Of a stretch of DNA of 64,000 nucleotides, positions 39,813-48,573 are shown piece after piece (position 1 is the first letter of the stretch; every line of letters starts with the position of its first letter). The stretch is from assembly GCA_943372215.1 (NCBI GenBank), contig CALRXU020000003.1, positions 62,001 through 126,000 on the forward strand. Direction: 5' to 3'. The position numbers were made by a program, and so were the translations under genes. The notes beneath the pieces were generated by a model. That model did not search any database. It was given only the letters and a program-made list of their open reading frames with translations, and was not told the DNA's origin. This DNA is from UBA6183 sp943372215 (GTDB lineage Bacteria; Bacteroidota; Bacteroidia; UKL13-3).

Positions 39813-42023
39813 TTATTGCTTAACGAATTTCGCAGTTTGCGTGCCCGTTTTAACAAAGTAAGCACCAGGCCTTAATTGGCTTATATCAACTAGCCCATTT
39901 TCTGTTATAGTTGCCACAACTTGTCCAACAACATTATAAATAATAGCCTGCTCTGTTAGCCCCTCAATACTTATGCTACCGTTAGCAGGATTAGGAAAAA
40001 TACTAATCTCCAACCCACGTTGTATTGCCACACTCAATACTTTACTATAGCTGAATGCACCATTTTTGTCTACTTGTTTAATCCGGTAAAATACTTCATC
40101 ATTTAGTCTGCTTGTTAAGTTATCTTTAATACTGTAATGAACAATAGTATAGCTATTCCCCAAGCTTTTTACCTCCGTTATTTTTTCAAAATTAGCATTA
40201 TCCCAACTGCGTTCTATTTCAAACTTATCGTTATTAAATTCACTGGCTGTACTCCATGATAGAACAATTTGTTCTGGCTGCACTTGCTTCAACCCAACAT
40301 TTAACCACCTTACGGGCAATGGGTTATTTGGCGACTCCCCACCAATACAATATTGGCCTCCAACAAATGTAATACCAGTTCTTGATAGTATAGGTGAACT
40401 ATTGGTTCCCGTTGTCGCTGCATGAGTTCCAATAAATGCCCATGCTGCAGTTGAATTATTTCTTCGCAGTAATCGCAAGTCGCTGAAATTATTAACGCCA
40501 CTGAAACCGTCTGCAACACAAGTAACATTGCATGTGCCACCATTAAATCCGCTTGAGGTAACATTCCAATATCCATTCACACCTGTTTTATTAATAAACA
40601 ATGGGAAATCAAATATTGGCAATCCGGCATTACCTGGGTCAGTAGAAACAAACTCAACAGTTATCATGCCACCCAACGGGGGAGCTGTAGTGTACTCCAC
40701 CGTAAAAGGCCGATAAAAAGACGAAGTTCCAACAGGAAGCAACCCAGCTGTTGCCGTGTTGGTAGTAGGGCCGAACCATCGCCTAAAATTGCCAATAACC
40801 TTACCGGAAGTTCTGTTTAAAACTCCAAGTTGTGAAGCACCACTACCTAAGGTAAATGTATAACCATTGCACAAAATATCATTGGCCATATTAAACGACC
40901 CGTTTACTGAAACATTACCCATTAATGTTTTTTGCGATGAAATGACTATCAGGTTATGATAACTCCCCGCACCAATAGTTTGAGAAGCGGTGCCGATATA
41001 CTGAATAGTAGAATTGGATTCTGCATTCATTTTATTGCAATTCAAACTCCCTTGCACCGTTAATATCGCGTTATTTTTAACCACAATACTATCAGCAACA
41101 ATTGCATTGCTACTCGGTAATGATAAGTTCAGCGCATTTGTGCCATCACCAAATTGCACAAATGTATTATTTCCATTAATAGTCCAATTGCTATTAATTG
41201 TAGGTGAGGGGTTATTTGTAACAACGTATTTTACATTTGACGAGTCGAAGTTTAATGGAGAGGCGCCAGAACCGTCTGCATTTACACCCCAAGTGGCTGG
41301 GAGGTTTAATGCCCCGCTTGATTTACTGTAATAAACTTTTCGCGGATCAGCAAAAGTAAGCACCAACTTCGGTCTTAATGAATCAATTGGAAAATCGCTG
41401 TAAGCTAACACTATCCTTCTAAAGTGTGATTCTGTTACCAAGTTCGTTACAAAACCAAAATTTTGTGTAGGATTTTGCAACCAATTTCTTACCATACTGG
41501 TAAGGTTAATGGCAAAATTCTGCGTTGTACTAGTTGGAGCTGGTATTGTCACACGATTAACAGAATCTGTTAAATTGGTGGTTGCCATACTAGGCTGTTG
41601 AGCCCAAGTAATGGTATTTTCACTCCATGTAGAGGTAACCCTGGTAAGCTGAAAATTGGCTGAACCTGATAAGCTGGAATGTAATTCCCCTGACCCTGTT
41701 AATGGATAATACAATGTTAACTCAGCACTTACTAAGTTAGCTGCTTGTTGTGAATAACTGTTTAAATCAAACTTAAAATAACTCCTCCCAACACCAACTG
41801 TTCCACTATAAGTCCATGCGGAAACGCTTCCTTCAGTTTCTGGACCAAAGTTGCTGGTGGTGCAACGCCCAGTGGATATTCCCCAACTAGAGTTACAAGG
41901 TAAATTAAAAACCCAGGAATCAATTCCATCGGCTGGTCCTGGTTGCAGTACCACTACTTGTTGTTGAGCAAATACACTTATTTGTGCAATCAACAACAAC
42001 ACTAAAAATAATTTTCTTTTCAT
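39813..42023 (-). CDS. Secreted DNRLRE-domain protein with T9SS type A sorting domain
   Basis: 736 residues with a signal peptide (M-K-R-K-L-F-L-V-L-L-L-I-A). Residues about 25-230 form a DNRLRE (CBM96-like) beta-sandwich (S-Y-F-K-F-D-L, A-E-L-T-L-Y-Y, W-S-E-N-T-I-T-W, L-V-L-T-F-A-D-P). A beta-helix-like middle follows (P-T-I-N-S-N-W-T-I-N-G), then an FN3-like module (V-L-S-W-S-T-A-S-E-F-N-N) and the sorting domain (F-P-N-P-A-N-G, P-G-A-Y-F-V-K). It probably binds polysaccharide at the surface. No enzymatic residues are recognised. Confidence 0.85.
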   Translation of the reverse strand: MKRKLFLVLLLIAQISVFAQQQVVVLQPGPADGIDSWVFNLPCNSSWGISTGRCTTSNFGPETEGSVSAWTYSGTVGVGRSYFKFDLNSYSQQAANLVSAELTLYYPLTGSGELHSSLSGSANFQLTRVTSTWSENTITWAQQPSMATTNLTDSVNRVTIPAPTSTTQNFAINLTSMVRNWLQNPTQNFGFVTNLVTESHFRRIVLAYSDFPIDSLRPKLVLTFADPRKVYYSKSSGALNLPATWGVNADGSGASPLNFDSSNVKYVVTNNPSPTINSNWTINGNNTFVQFGDGTNALNLSLPSSNAIVADSIVVKNNAILTVQGSLNCNKMNAESNSTIQYIGTASQTIGAGSYHNLIVISSQKTLMGNVSVNGSFNMANDILCNGYTFTLGSGASQLGVLNRTSGKVIGNFRRWFGPTTNTATAGLLPVGTSSFYRPFTVEYTTAPPLGGMITVEFVSTDPGNAGLPIFDFPLFINKTGVNGYWNVTSSGFNGGTCNVTCVADGFSGVNNFSDLRLLRRNNSTAAWAFIGTHAATTGTNSSPILSRTGITFVGGQYCIGGESPNNPLPVRWLNVGLKQVQPEQIVLSWSTASEFNNDKFEIERSWDNANFEKITEVKSLGNSYTIVHYSIKDNLTSRLNDEVFYRIKQVDKNGAFSYSKVLSVAIQRGLEISIFPNPANGSISIEGLTEQAIIYNVVGQVVATITENGLVDISQLRPGAYFVKTGTQTAKFVKQ

Positions 42024-42041
42024 ATGGTTATTAAGCTGTTG

Positions 42042-42072
42042 CGAACATATGTAAAAAGCGCCAATAAATCAA
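42042..42072 (-). promoter_or_regulatory. Promoter of the DNRLRE gene
   Basis: On the minus strand, TTGA (42072-42069), a 19-base spacer and TATGTTCG (42049-42042, 7 of 8) precede ATG 42023 by 18 bases. Confidence 0.45.
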
Positions 42073-42097
42073 TTGTACCATGCAAACTGCTGAAAAC

Positions 42098-42131
42098 AAA
42101 AATCCCCCACCAATTGCTTGATGAGGGATTT
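42098..42131 (-). terminator. Terminator of nrdJ
   Basis: Identical 34-base copy of 39757-39790. On the minus strand it is a hairpin followed by T's, placed 27 bases after the nrdJ stop. Confidence 0.75.
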
Positions 42132-42158
42132 GTACCAATAATTAATAACTATTTTCTA

Positions 42159-45100
42159 TTAACTGCAACCAGTTTGCGTACCGCAGTTCATGCATTTGTA
42201 GCAAGCACCACTACGTATGGTTAAGCTACCGCAGCTTGGGCAAGCAGGGCTGTCACCAAAACTTTTTAAGTAAGCTTGTGTCTGATCAACTGATGCGCTG
42301 GCCTCAGGTGCTGGTGCAACAGTTTCTACTGCTGGTTTCATAAACCCAATTGGTGCAGGGGTTGTAACCGAAGGTGCAGGAGCAACTGTTATTGCAGGAA
42401 CGGCTACACTTTGCACCTGATTTGGTGCTGCATGTTTTTGGTTCACGGCCAAGTTTTGGCGTTGTACTTCACTTGGTGGTACCTGGATAAAATCTTCACG
42501 CCCTAAGTATTCAAAGCCTAACATGCGGAACATATAGTCAATAATAGAAGTGGCGTTTTTGATATTATCATGTCCGGTTACCATACCAGCGGGTTCAAAA
42601 CGGGTAAAGGTAAATTTATCTACATACTCTTCTAAAGGCACACCGTATTGTAAGCCCAATGAAACTGCAATAGAGAAGCAGTTCATTAATGAACGCAAGG
42701 TTGCACCTTCTTTATGCAAGTCAACAAATATTTCACCTAACGTACCGTCTTCGTATTCACCTGTACGCACAAATATGGTTTGTCCGCCTACTGAAGCTTT
42801 TTGGGTAAACCCTCCACGTTTGCCTGGCAATTGCTTACGCTCTACAATACGGGCTAACTTACGTTTAAACTCGGTATCACTTGAGCGGTTTAGGATGGCT
42901 GTAGCAGCATCTAAAACTTGCTCAGGAGTTAATTCTCCCACAGGCTTATGCGCTGCATCACCCAATACGGCTTCAACTGCTTCTTGCATTTCCTCTTCTT
43001 CTTTTACATCCGATTTGTTGCTTAACGGTTGTGATAATTTGCAACCATCGCGGTATAGCGCGTTGGCTTTTAATCCCATGCTCCAACTTAAGTGGTAGCA
43101 CTCTTTAATATTTTCAACGGTTGCCTCATTAGGCAGGTTGATGGTTTTTGAAATTGCTCCTGATAAAAACGGTTGTGCAGCAGCCATCATTCTGATGTGG
43201 CCTGTTGCAGCAATATAACGCTCACCAATATTACCGCATTTGTTTGCACAATCAAATACAGCAAGGTGTTCATCCTTTAATAATGGTGCGCCTTCAACCG
43301 TCATGGTTCCACACACGTAATTGTTGGCTGCTTCAATCTCTGCTTTGGTAAAGCCGAGTTTACGCAACAAGTTAAATTTACCGCTGTTGTATTCTTCCGG
43401 GGTAAATCCTAAACGTTGCAAACACTCTTCACCTACTGTCCATTGGTTAAACGCAAAACCAATTTCAAAAGCACCTGATGCGGCTTTATCCAACTTGGCT
43501 ATTTCATCAGCGGTAAACCCTCTAAACGCTAAACTTTCAGGATTAATGAAAGGGGCACCTGTTAATGTAGCATGTCCAATAGCATACTTGATGATTGCAT
43601 CGGTTTCAGCAGGACTGTAACCCATGTTTTTTAACGCAGCCGGAACTGATTGGTTGATGATTTTAAAATAACCACCGCCAGATAATTTTTTGAATTTAAC
43701 CAGTGCAAAGTCAGGCTCAATACCTGTTGTATCGCAATCCATTACCAAACCAATTGTTCCTGTTGGAGCAATTACAGTGGTTTGGGCATTGCGGTAGCCG
43801 TATTTTTCTCCCAATTGCACCGCATTATCCCATGATTTGCAAGCTGCGCTTAACAAATAATCTGGGCAATAACGGGCATCAATACCAACAGGCTTGATGG
43901 TTAATTCTTCGTAAGCATCTGTTGCGTTGTAAGCCGCATAACGGTGGTTACGCATTACACGCATCATGTGTTCTTTATTCTCTTCGTATTTAGGAAATGC
44001 TCCTAAATGTTGCGCCATTTCAGCAGAAGTGGTATAAGCCGTTCCTGTTAATATAGCGGTTATTGCGCCACAAATAGCAAATGCTTTTGATGAGTCGTAA
44101 GGAATACCAGCAACCATTAACGCTGTTCCTAAGTTAGCATAACCCAAGCCTAAGGTGCGGTATTCGTATGAAAGTTGGGCAACTTCTTGCGATGGGAATT
44201 GTGCCATCAATACAGAAACTTCCAACACAATCGTCCAAATACGTGATGCATGTTCAATTCCTTTTACATCAAACTCACAAGTTTCTGGATTAAAGAAACG
44301 CATTAAATTTAACGAAGCCAGGTTACATGCAGTATTGTCTAAGAACATGTATTCTGAGCATGGGTTAGAAGCATTGATTCTACCACCTTCGGGGCACGTA
44401 TGCCATTCGTTGATGGTTGAATCGTATTGCACACCAGGATCAGCGCAAGCCCAAGCAGCATCACCAATCATATCCCATAATTCCTTTGCTGGGATTGACT
44501 TCATTACATTACCTTTTGCCCTGCCTTTTAAATCCCAATTTGTGCCTTTTTCCAATGCTTCAAAAAATTCATTTGGAATACGCACAGAGTTGTTTGAGTT
44601 TTGGCCTGAAACAGTGGCATATGCTTCACCTTCATAATCGCTAGGATAACCCGCAGCAATTAAAGCAGCTACTTTCTTTTCTTCATTCTTTTTCCAGTTA
44701 ATGAACTCTACTATTTCAGGGTGATCTAAATCCAAACAAACCATTTTAGCGGCACGTCTGGTTGTTCCGCCTGATTTGATAGCACCTGCAGCACGGTCAC
44801 CAATTTTTAAGAAACTCATTAAACCTGATGAGGTTCCTCCACCTGATAATTTCTCTCCTGAACCACGAACACGGCTAAAGTTTGTTCCAACACCTGAACC
44901 ATATTTGAATATCCGGGCTTCTCTCACCCAAAGGTCCATAATGCCACCTTCGTTTACCAAATCATCATCTACAGATAAAATAAAACATGCGTGCGGCTGT
45001 GGACGCTCGTATGCTGAGGTAGACCTTTCTAATTTACCAGTAGTAGGGTTTACAAAATAATGCCCTTGTGGTTTTCCGGTAATGCCATATGAGCTATGTA

Positions 45101-45536
45101 AACCAGTATTAAACCATTGTGGTGAGTTTGGAGCAGCATGTTGTCCGATAATCATGTATACCAATTCGTCATAAAAACGATTTGCATCCTCAGCACTTGC
45201 AAAGTACCCGTATTGTTCGCCCCATTGTTTCCAGCAATGTGCCATGCGGTGCGCCACCTGCTTAATGGAGTTTTCACTACCCGTTGTTCCATCAGGCATC
45301 GGTACACCTGCTTTACGGAAATATTTTTGTGCCAATACATCCGTTGCCACCTGACTCCAAAAAGTAGGAACTTCCACATTATTTAATTCAAATACTTTTT
45401 CCCCATTTGGGTTTTTAATAACGGAGGTACGGGTGTCGTATTCAAACAAGTCGAATGCGCTCACACCATCCTTAGTAAAAAAGCGATCCACGCGAAGGCC
45501 TTTTTGCTCAGTTTTTTTGGTGGTTTTAGTGCTCAT
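42159..45536 (-). CDS. nrdJ: Vitamin B12-dependent (class II) ribonucleotide reductase
   Basis: 1125 residues; makes deoxyribonucleotides using adenosylcobalamin, with or without oxygen. Landmarks are S-P-Q-W-F-N-T-G-L, K-Y-G-S-G-V-G-T-N, the active-site N-P-C-S-E-Y at about 393, and the A-P-T-G-T-I-G block. A Pro/Ala/Val-rich linker (about 1035-1090) precedes a C-terminal zinc ribbon with C-P-S-C, C-Y-K-C-M-N-C and a final cysteine near the end, needed for thiol re-reduction. It is a single large chain with its own promoter and terminator. Confidence 0.95.
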   Translation of the reverse strand: MSTKTTKKTEQKGLRVDRFFTKDGVSAFDLFEYDTRTSVIKNPNGEKVFELNNVEVPTFWSQVATDVLAQKYFRKAGVPMPDGTTGSENSIKQVAHRMAHCWKQWGEQYGYFASAEDANRFYDELVYMIIGQHAAPNSPQWFNTGLHSSYGITGKPQGHYFVNPTTGKLERSTSAYERPQPHACFILSVDDDLVNEGGIMDLWVREARIFKYGSGVGTNFSRVRGSGEKLSGGGTSSGLMSFLKIGDRAAGAIKSGGTTRRAAKMVCLDLDHPEIVEFINWKKNEEKKVAALIAAGYPSDYEGEAYATVSGQNSNNSVRIPNEFFEALEKGTNWDLKGRAKGNVMKSIPAKELWDMIGDAAWACADPGVQYDSTINEWHTCPEGGRINASNPCSEYMFLDNTACNLASLNLMRFFNPETCEFDVKGIEHASRIWTIVLEVSVLMAQFPSQEVAQLSYEYRTLGLGYANLGTALMVAGIPYDSSKAFAICGAITAILTGTAYTTSAEMAQHLGAFPKYEENKEHMMRVMRNHRYAAYNATDAYEELTIKPVGIDARYCPDYLLSAACKSWDNAVQLGEKYGYRNAQTTVIAPTGTIGLVMDCDTTGIEPDFALVKFKKLSGGGYFKIINQSVPAALKNMGYSPAETDAIIKYAIGHATLTGAPFINPESLAFRGFTADEIAKLDKAASGAFEIGFAFNQWTVGEECLQRLGFTPEEYNSGKFNLLRKLGFTKAEIEAANNYVCGTMTVEGAPLLKDEHLAVFDCANKCGNIGERYIAATGHIRMMAAAQPFLSGAISKTINLPNEATVENIKECYHLSWSMGLKANALYRDGCKLSQPLSNKSDVKEEEEMQEAVEAVLGDAAHKPVGELTPEQVLDAATAILNRSSDTEFKRKLARIVERKQLPGKRGGFTQKASVGGQTIFVRTGEYEDGTLGEIFVDLHKEGATLRSLMNCFSIAVSLGLQYGVPLEEYVDKFTFTRFEPAGMVTGHDNIKNATSIIDYMFRMLGFEYLGREDFIQVPPSEVQRQNLAVNQKHAAPNQVQSVAVPAITVAPAPSVTTPAPIGFMKPAVETVAPAPEASASVDQTQAYLKSFGDSPACPSCGSLTIRSGACYKCMNCGTQTGCS

Positions 45537-45604
45537 ATTGGAACGGATATTTTAGGTTTTAAAATTGTTAATTTATCATTACCCTCAGTTAGGGGGTTTT
45601 TCAT

Positions 45605-45636
45605 CAAAAATGCCTTAGAAATAATTCCCAATCAAA
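45605..45636 (-). promoter_or_regulatory. Promoter of nrdJ
   Basis: On the minus strand, TTTG (45636-45633), a 20-base spacer and CATTTTTG (45612-45605, 7 of 8) precede ATG 45536 by 68 bases. The leader contains a small hairpin CCCT/AGGG at about 45582-45594. Confidence 0.6.
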
Positions 45637-45971
45637 CTGCATTTTCCACACCAGTGTTTTTGCCAACATTCCACAGGCATATTCCATAAGGCTTTAGGTA
45701 TGTGTATAACCAAATTATTAACACCTTTTTTGCCCATTTTACTGAAAACACTTGCCTTTATAATAAGTTAATAATGAGTGGCTTTGTTGTTAAAAGTAGA
45801 CAGTTCAGCCATTTGCGGCCAGCGGCTTTTCAGGAATGTCCATTCTATTGGGGGTGGCTCATAAATTTAATGTTAATGAGTAAGTTTTACGCAAATTGAG
45901 CGTATATTCAAGATAAAAATGCGTTATTTGTAAGGATTGCATAAAATCGGCTAAAAGCTGCCTAATTTATT
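45637..45971. other. Intergenic region between nrdJ and the GGGP synthase-like gene
   Basis: AT-rich, no credible gene. I looked for a cobalamin riboswitch upstream of nrdJ and for NrdR-box repeats and saw neither convincingly. A -7-like TTATTTG occurs near 45924 for the rightward gene. Confidence 0.35.
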
Positions 45972-46733
45972 TTGAAAAACACATTATTACAACGCATTCA
46001 ACAACAAATTGCTTCAGGTAAAAAACACCTGGCTGTATTAATTGACCCCGATAGCATAGAAAATGAAAGTCAGTTAATTGACATTTGTACAAAAAGCAAT
46101 GAGGCACATGTTGATTTTATATTGGTTGGTGGCAGTTTAATTACCAATGGTTTTTTTGATACTTGTATTTCTTTAATCAAACAACACTCTGAGATACCGG
46201 TTATTTTGTTTCCTGGCAACATTATGCAGGTGAATAAACATGCGGATGCTATTTTATTACTTTCTTTAATAAGCGGCCGTAATCCTGATTTGCTCATAGG
46301 GAAACATGTGTTAGCGGCTCCTATGCTCAAAAAAAGTGGTATAGAAATACTGCCAACAGGCTACATGCTTATTGATGGCGGCAACATTACCTCTGTAAGT
46401 TATATGAGCAATACCACCCCTATTCCTGCTGAAAAATACAGCATAGCAGCATGCACTGCAATGGCAGGTGAGATGTTGGGCCTTGGCATTACTTATATGG
46501 ATGCGGGAAGCGGTGCACAACACCCCATCTCTACAAAAATGATTCAAGCTGTGCGCAAAAGCGTGAATGGGCCTATTTTTGTTGGTGGAGGGATTAAAAC
46601 ACCAGAAGGTGCAATAGCCGCATGCATGGCTGGTGCTGATGTAGTGGTAGTAGGCAACGCATTTGAAAAAGATGCAAATCTTATCCAACACATTTCAGCA
46701 GCAGTGCATCAAATGAATGCAGTAGCGCACTAA
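45972..46733 (+). CDS. Geranylgeranylglyceryl/heptaprenylglyceryl phosphate synthase-like protein
   Basis: 253 residues, TIM barrel of the GGGPS/PcrB family. It would join a prenyl diphosphate to glycerol-1-phosphate to form an ether lipid precursor. Seen: L-I-D-P-D-S near the start, G-G-S-L-I-T, F-P-G-N-I-M-Q-V-N, and the phosphate-binding Y-M-D-A-G-S-G-A and V-G-G-G-I-K-T-P. Start is a TTG at 45972; no ATG lies upstream in frame. Such enzymes are known from some Bacteroidota, but their physiological lipid is unclear. Confidence 0.85.
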   Translation: MKNTLLQRIQQQIASGKKHLAVLIDPDSIENESQLIDICTKSNEAHVDFILVGGSLITNGFFDTCISLIKQHSEIPVILFPGNIMQVNKHADAILLLSLISGRNPDLLIGKHVLAAPMLKKSGIEILPTGYMLIDGGNITSVSYMSNTTPIPAEKYSIAACTAMAGEMLGLGITYMDAGSGAQHPISTKMIQAVRKSVNGPIFVGGGIKTPEGAIAACMAGADVVVVGNAFEKDANLIQHISAAVHQMNAVAH

Positions 46734-46763
46734 ATGGCATTTTAATAACGGCTCCGTACCACC

Positions 46764-48458
46764 TTATTGGATGGCCTCTTCCACCTTTCCTACTAACTTA
46801 TCGGCTATTTGATTGGTTTGGTTGAGTACCTCTTTTGCTTTGCTTTTTATAGTATCCGCAAAACTCCTGTCTTTAATACCCTGAGCATTTACCAATACAT
46901 TAAAATACGCCCCACGAACAGCTGTTTTTACACATAACACACCCACACCTGCATCTGTAATGCTATTCTTATTTCCTTTTTCGATCATCAGCTCCAGCAT
47001 GGCTAATGCCGCAAAAGCTGTTTCCATTACTTTAAAGGGAATTTCACAGGCATATTTCGTGGCATCTTCAATGGCTTGGCTTCTTGTATTTTTTTCTTCC
47101 TCTGTATTTTTAGGAAGCCCAAAAGCATTCATGATTTTATTAAAAGCATTGGTGTCTTCATCCACCAACAGCAGCAATGTATCTTTTAATTGTTGTCCTT
47201 GCTCTGCCGCTTCACTAAACACTGGCAACTGCTCTTCCCAGCCCCGTTTACCAGCGCTAAGATTAGCCACCATTACACCTAGGGACACTCCAAGACTTCC
47301 TACATAGGCACTGATGCTACCCCCACCAGGAGCAGGGCTTTCACTTGCGGTTTCATCTGCAAATGAACGGAGATTCATCCGAATTAATTTTTCACTCGCG
47401 GCCTTTTTGAGCTTGTATTCAATAATTTTATTGTTGGCATCAAAGGACCCTAACTCATCTAATCCTAAACTTTTAACAGCAATATGAATGAGCTCCTTTT
47501 CACTTACTCCAACACTTCTATTTTGTTTGCGCAAATAATGCTTTCCAGCATCTAACAAAGCACTCAAAGGAATAAGGCCCACCAACTCACTTCCCGTTAC
47601 CCGCAGCCCCCTGCTTTGTGCGCTTTTGCACACCTCATCAAATGCTTGATGCACCGAAGTAATTTTATAGTTAACAAGATTCATAGAAATCTGCGCTATA
47701 TCATACTCCTCAATAAACCAACCGATAGCTTTCACGGCTTTAAGTGTTCCCGGAATTCTTACATCGTTTCCATCTGCATCTTTTACCACTTTTCCTGTAA
47801 CGGGGTTGCCTTCTCTTTTTACTCGTCCAGCCTCCCGCACATCAAATGCCACGCTGTTTGCCAAACGAACTGATTTGGTATTGAGATTAACATTGTATGC
47901 TATTAAAAAATCGCGTGCACCAATTACCGTTGCCCCAGCTTTCGCATTCATAATTGCTGCACCAAAATCTGGTTTCCAAGCTGGTAGTTTAATCTTATCA
48001 AAAAAGCCTTCATATTCTCCAGCTCTAATTACAGACAAGTTTTTTCTACTTTCATCGGCTTGCGCATATTCATATAAATAAACAGGGATATTTAATTCTT
48101 CGCCCACGCGCTTGCCCAATTGCTGGGCATAAACGGCCGTTTCTTCCATGGTTATACCGCTAATTGGAATAAGTGGACACACATCAGTTGCTCCCATTCG
48201 AGGATGTTCTCCTGAATGTTTACTCATGTCAATTAACTCACCAGCCTTTTTTATTGCCCTAAAAGCTGCTTCAATCACTGCATCAGGGTGTCCAACAAAA
48301 GTAACCACCGTCCTATTGGTAGCTTTTCCGGGGTCTACATCCAATAACAACACACCATCTACTGATTCTATTTGAGCGGTGATTTGGTTAATAATGGTTA
48401 AGTCTACCCCTTCGCTAAAGTTAGGTACACATTCTATTAAAGCATTGCTGGTTGTCAT
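46764..48458 (-). CDS. ftcD: Bifunctional glutamate formimidoyltransferase / formimidoyl-THF cyclodeaminase
   Basis: 564 residues. The N-terminal formiminotransferase part (about 1-300) starts E-C-V-P-N-F-S-E-G and contains H-S-G-E-H-P-R-M-G-A-T-D-V. The C-terminal cyclodeaminase (about 355-560) has E-S-P-A-P-G-G-G-S-I-S-A-Y-V. The two steps feed the formimino group of histidine breakdown into folate. Other hut genes are not in the window. It is convergent with the GGGP synthase-like gene at a 30-base gap. Confidence 0.93.
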   Translation of the reverse strand: MTTSNALIECVPNFSEGVDLTIINQITAQIESVDGVLLLDVDPGKATNRTVVTFVGHPDAVIEAAFRAIKKAGELIDMSKHSGEHPRMGATDVCPLIPISGITMEETAVYAQQLGKRVGEELNIPVYLYEYAQADESRKNLSVIRAGEYEGFFDKIKLPAWKPDFGAAIMNAKAGATVIGARDFLIAYNVNLNTKSVRLANSVAFDVREAGRVKREGNPVTGKVVKDADGNDVRIPGTLKAVKAIGWFIEEYDIAQISMNLVNYKITSVHQAFDEVCKSAQSRGLRVTGSELVGLIPLSALLDAGKHYLRKQNRSVGVSEKELIHIAVKSLGLDELGSFDANNKIIEYKLKKAASEKLIRMNLRSFADETASESPAPGGGSISAYVGSLGVSLGVMVANLSAGKRGWEEQLPVFSEAAEQGQQLKDTLLLLVDEDTNAFNKIMNAFGLPKNTEEEKNTRSQAIEDATKYACEIPFKVMETAFAALAMLELMIEKGNKNSITDAGVGVLCVKTAVRGAYFNVLVNAQGIKDRSFADTIKSKAKEVLNQTNQIADKLVGKVEEAIQ

Positions 48459-48521
48459 AAAAAATTATTTACTAGCGCAAATAAACAGATAAAAACCAAT
48501 ATCGCACAAGGTTATCACGCA

Positions 48522-48554
48522 AAACAGCCGCTCTGAAATTCAGAGCGGCTGTTT
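48522..48554. terminator. Terminator of the 9-kb T9SS gene
   Basis: A nearly perfect palindrome (AAACAGCCGCTCTGAA/TTCAGAGCGGCTGTTT around one base) followed on the minus strand by T's, 19 bases after the stop codon at 48574. Confidence 0.85.
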
Positions 48555-48573
48555 AATATTAAGTTGTGTATGA

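Noticed and set aside
45537..45971. Cobalamin riboswitch or NrdR boxes upstream of nrdJ
   Set aside because: A B12-dependent enzyme makes a riboswitch plausible, but I found no B12-box-like conserved core and no paired NrdR-type 16-mers. Only an ordinary promoter and a weak hairpin are visible.
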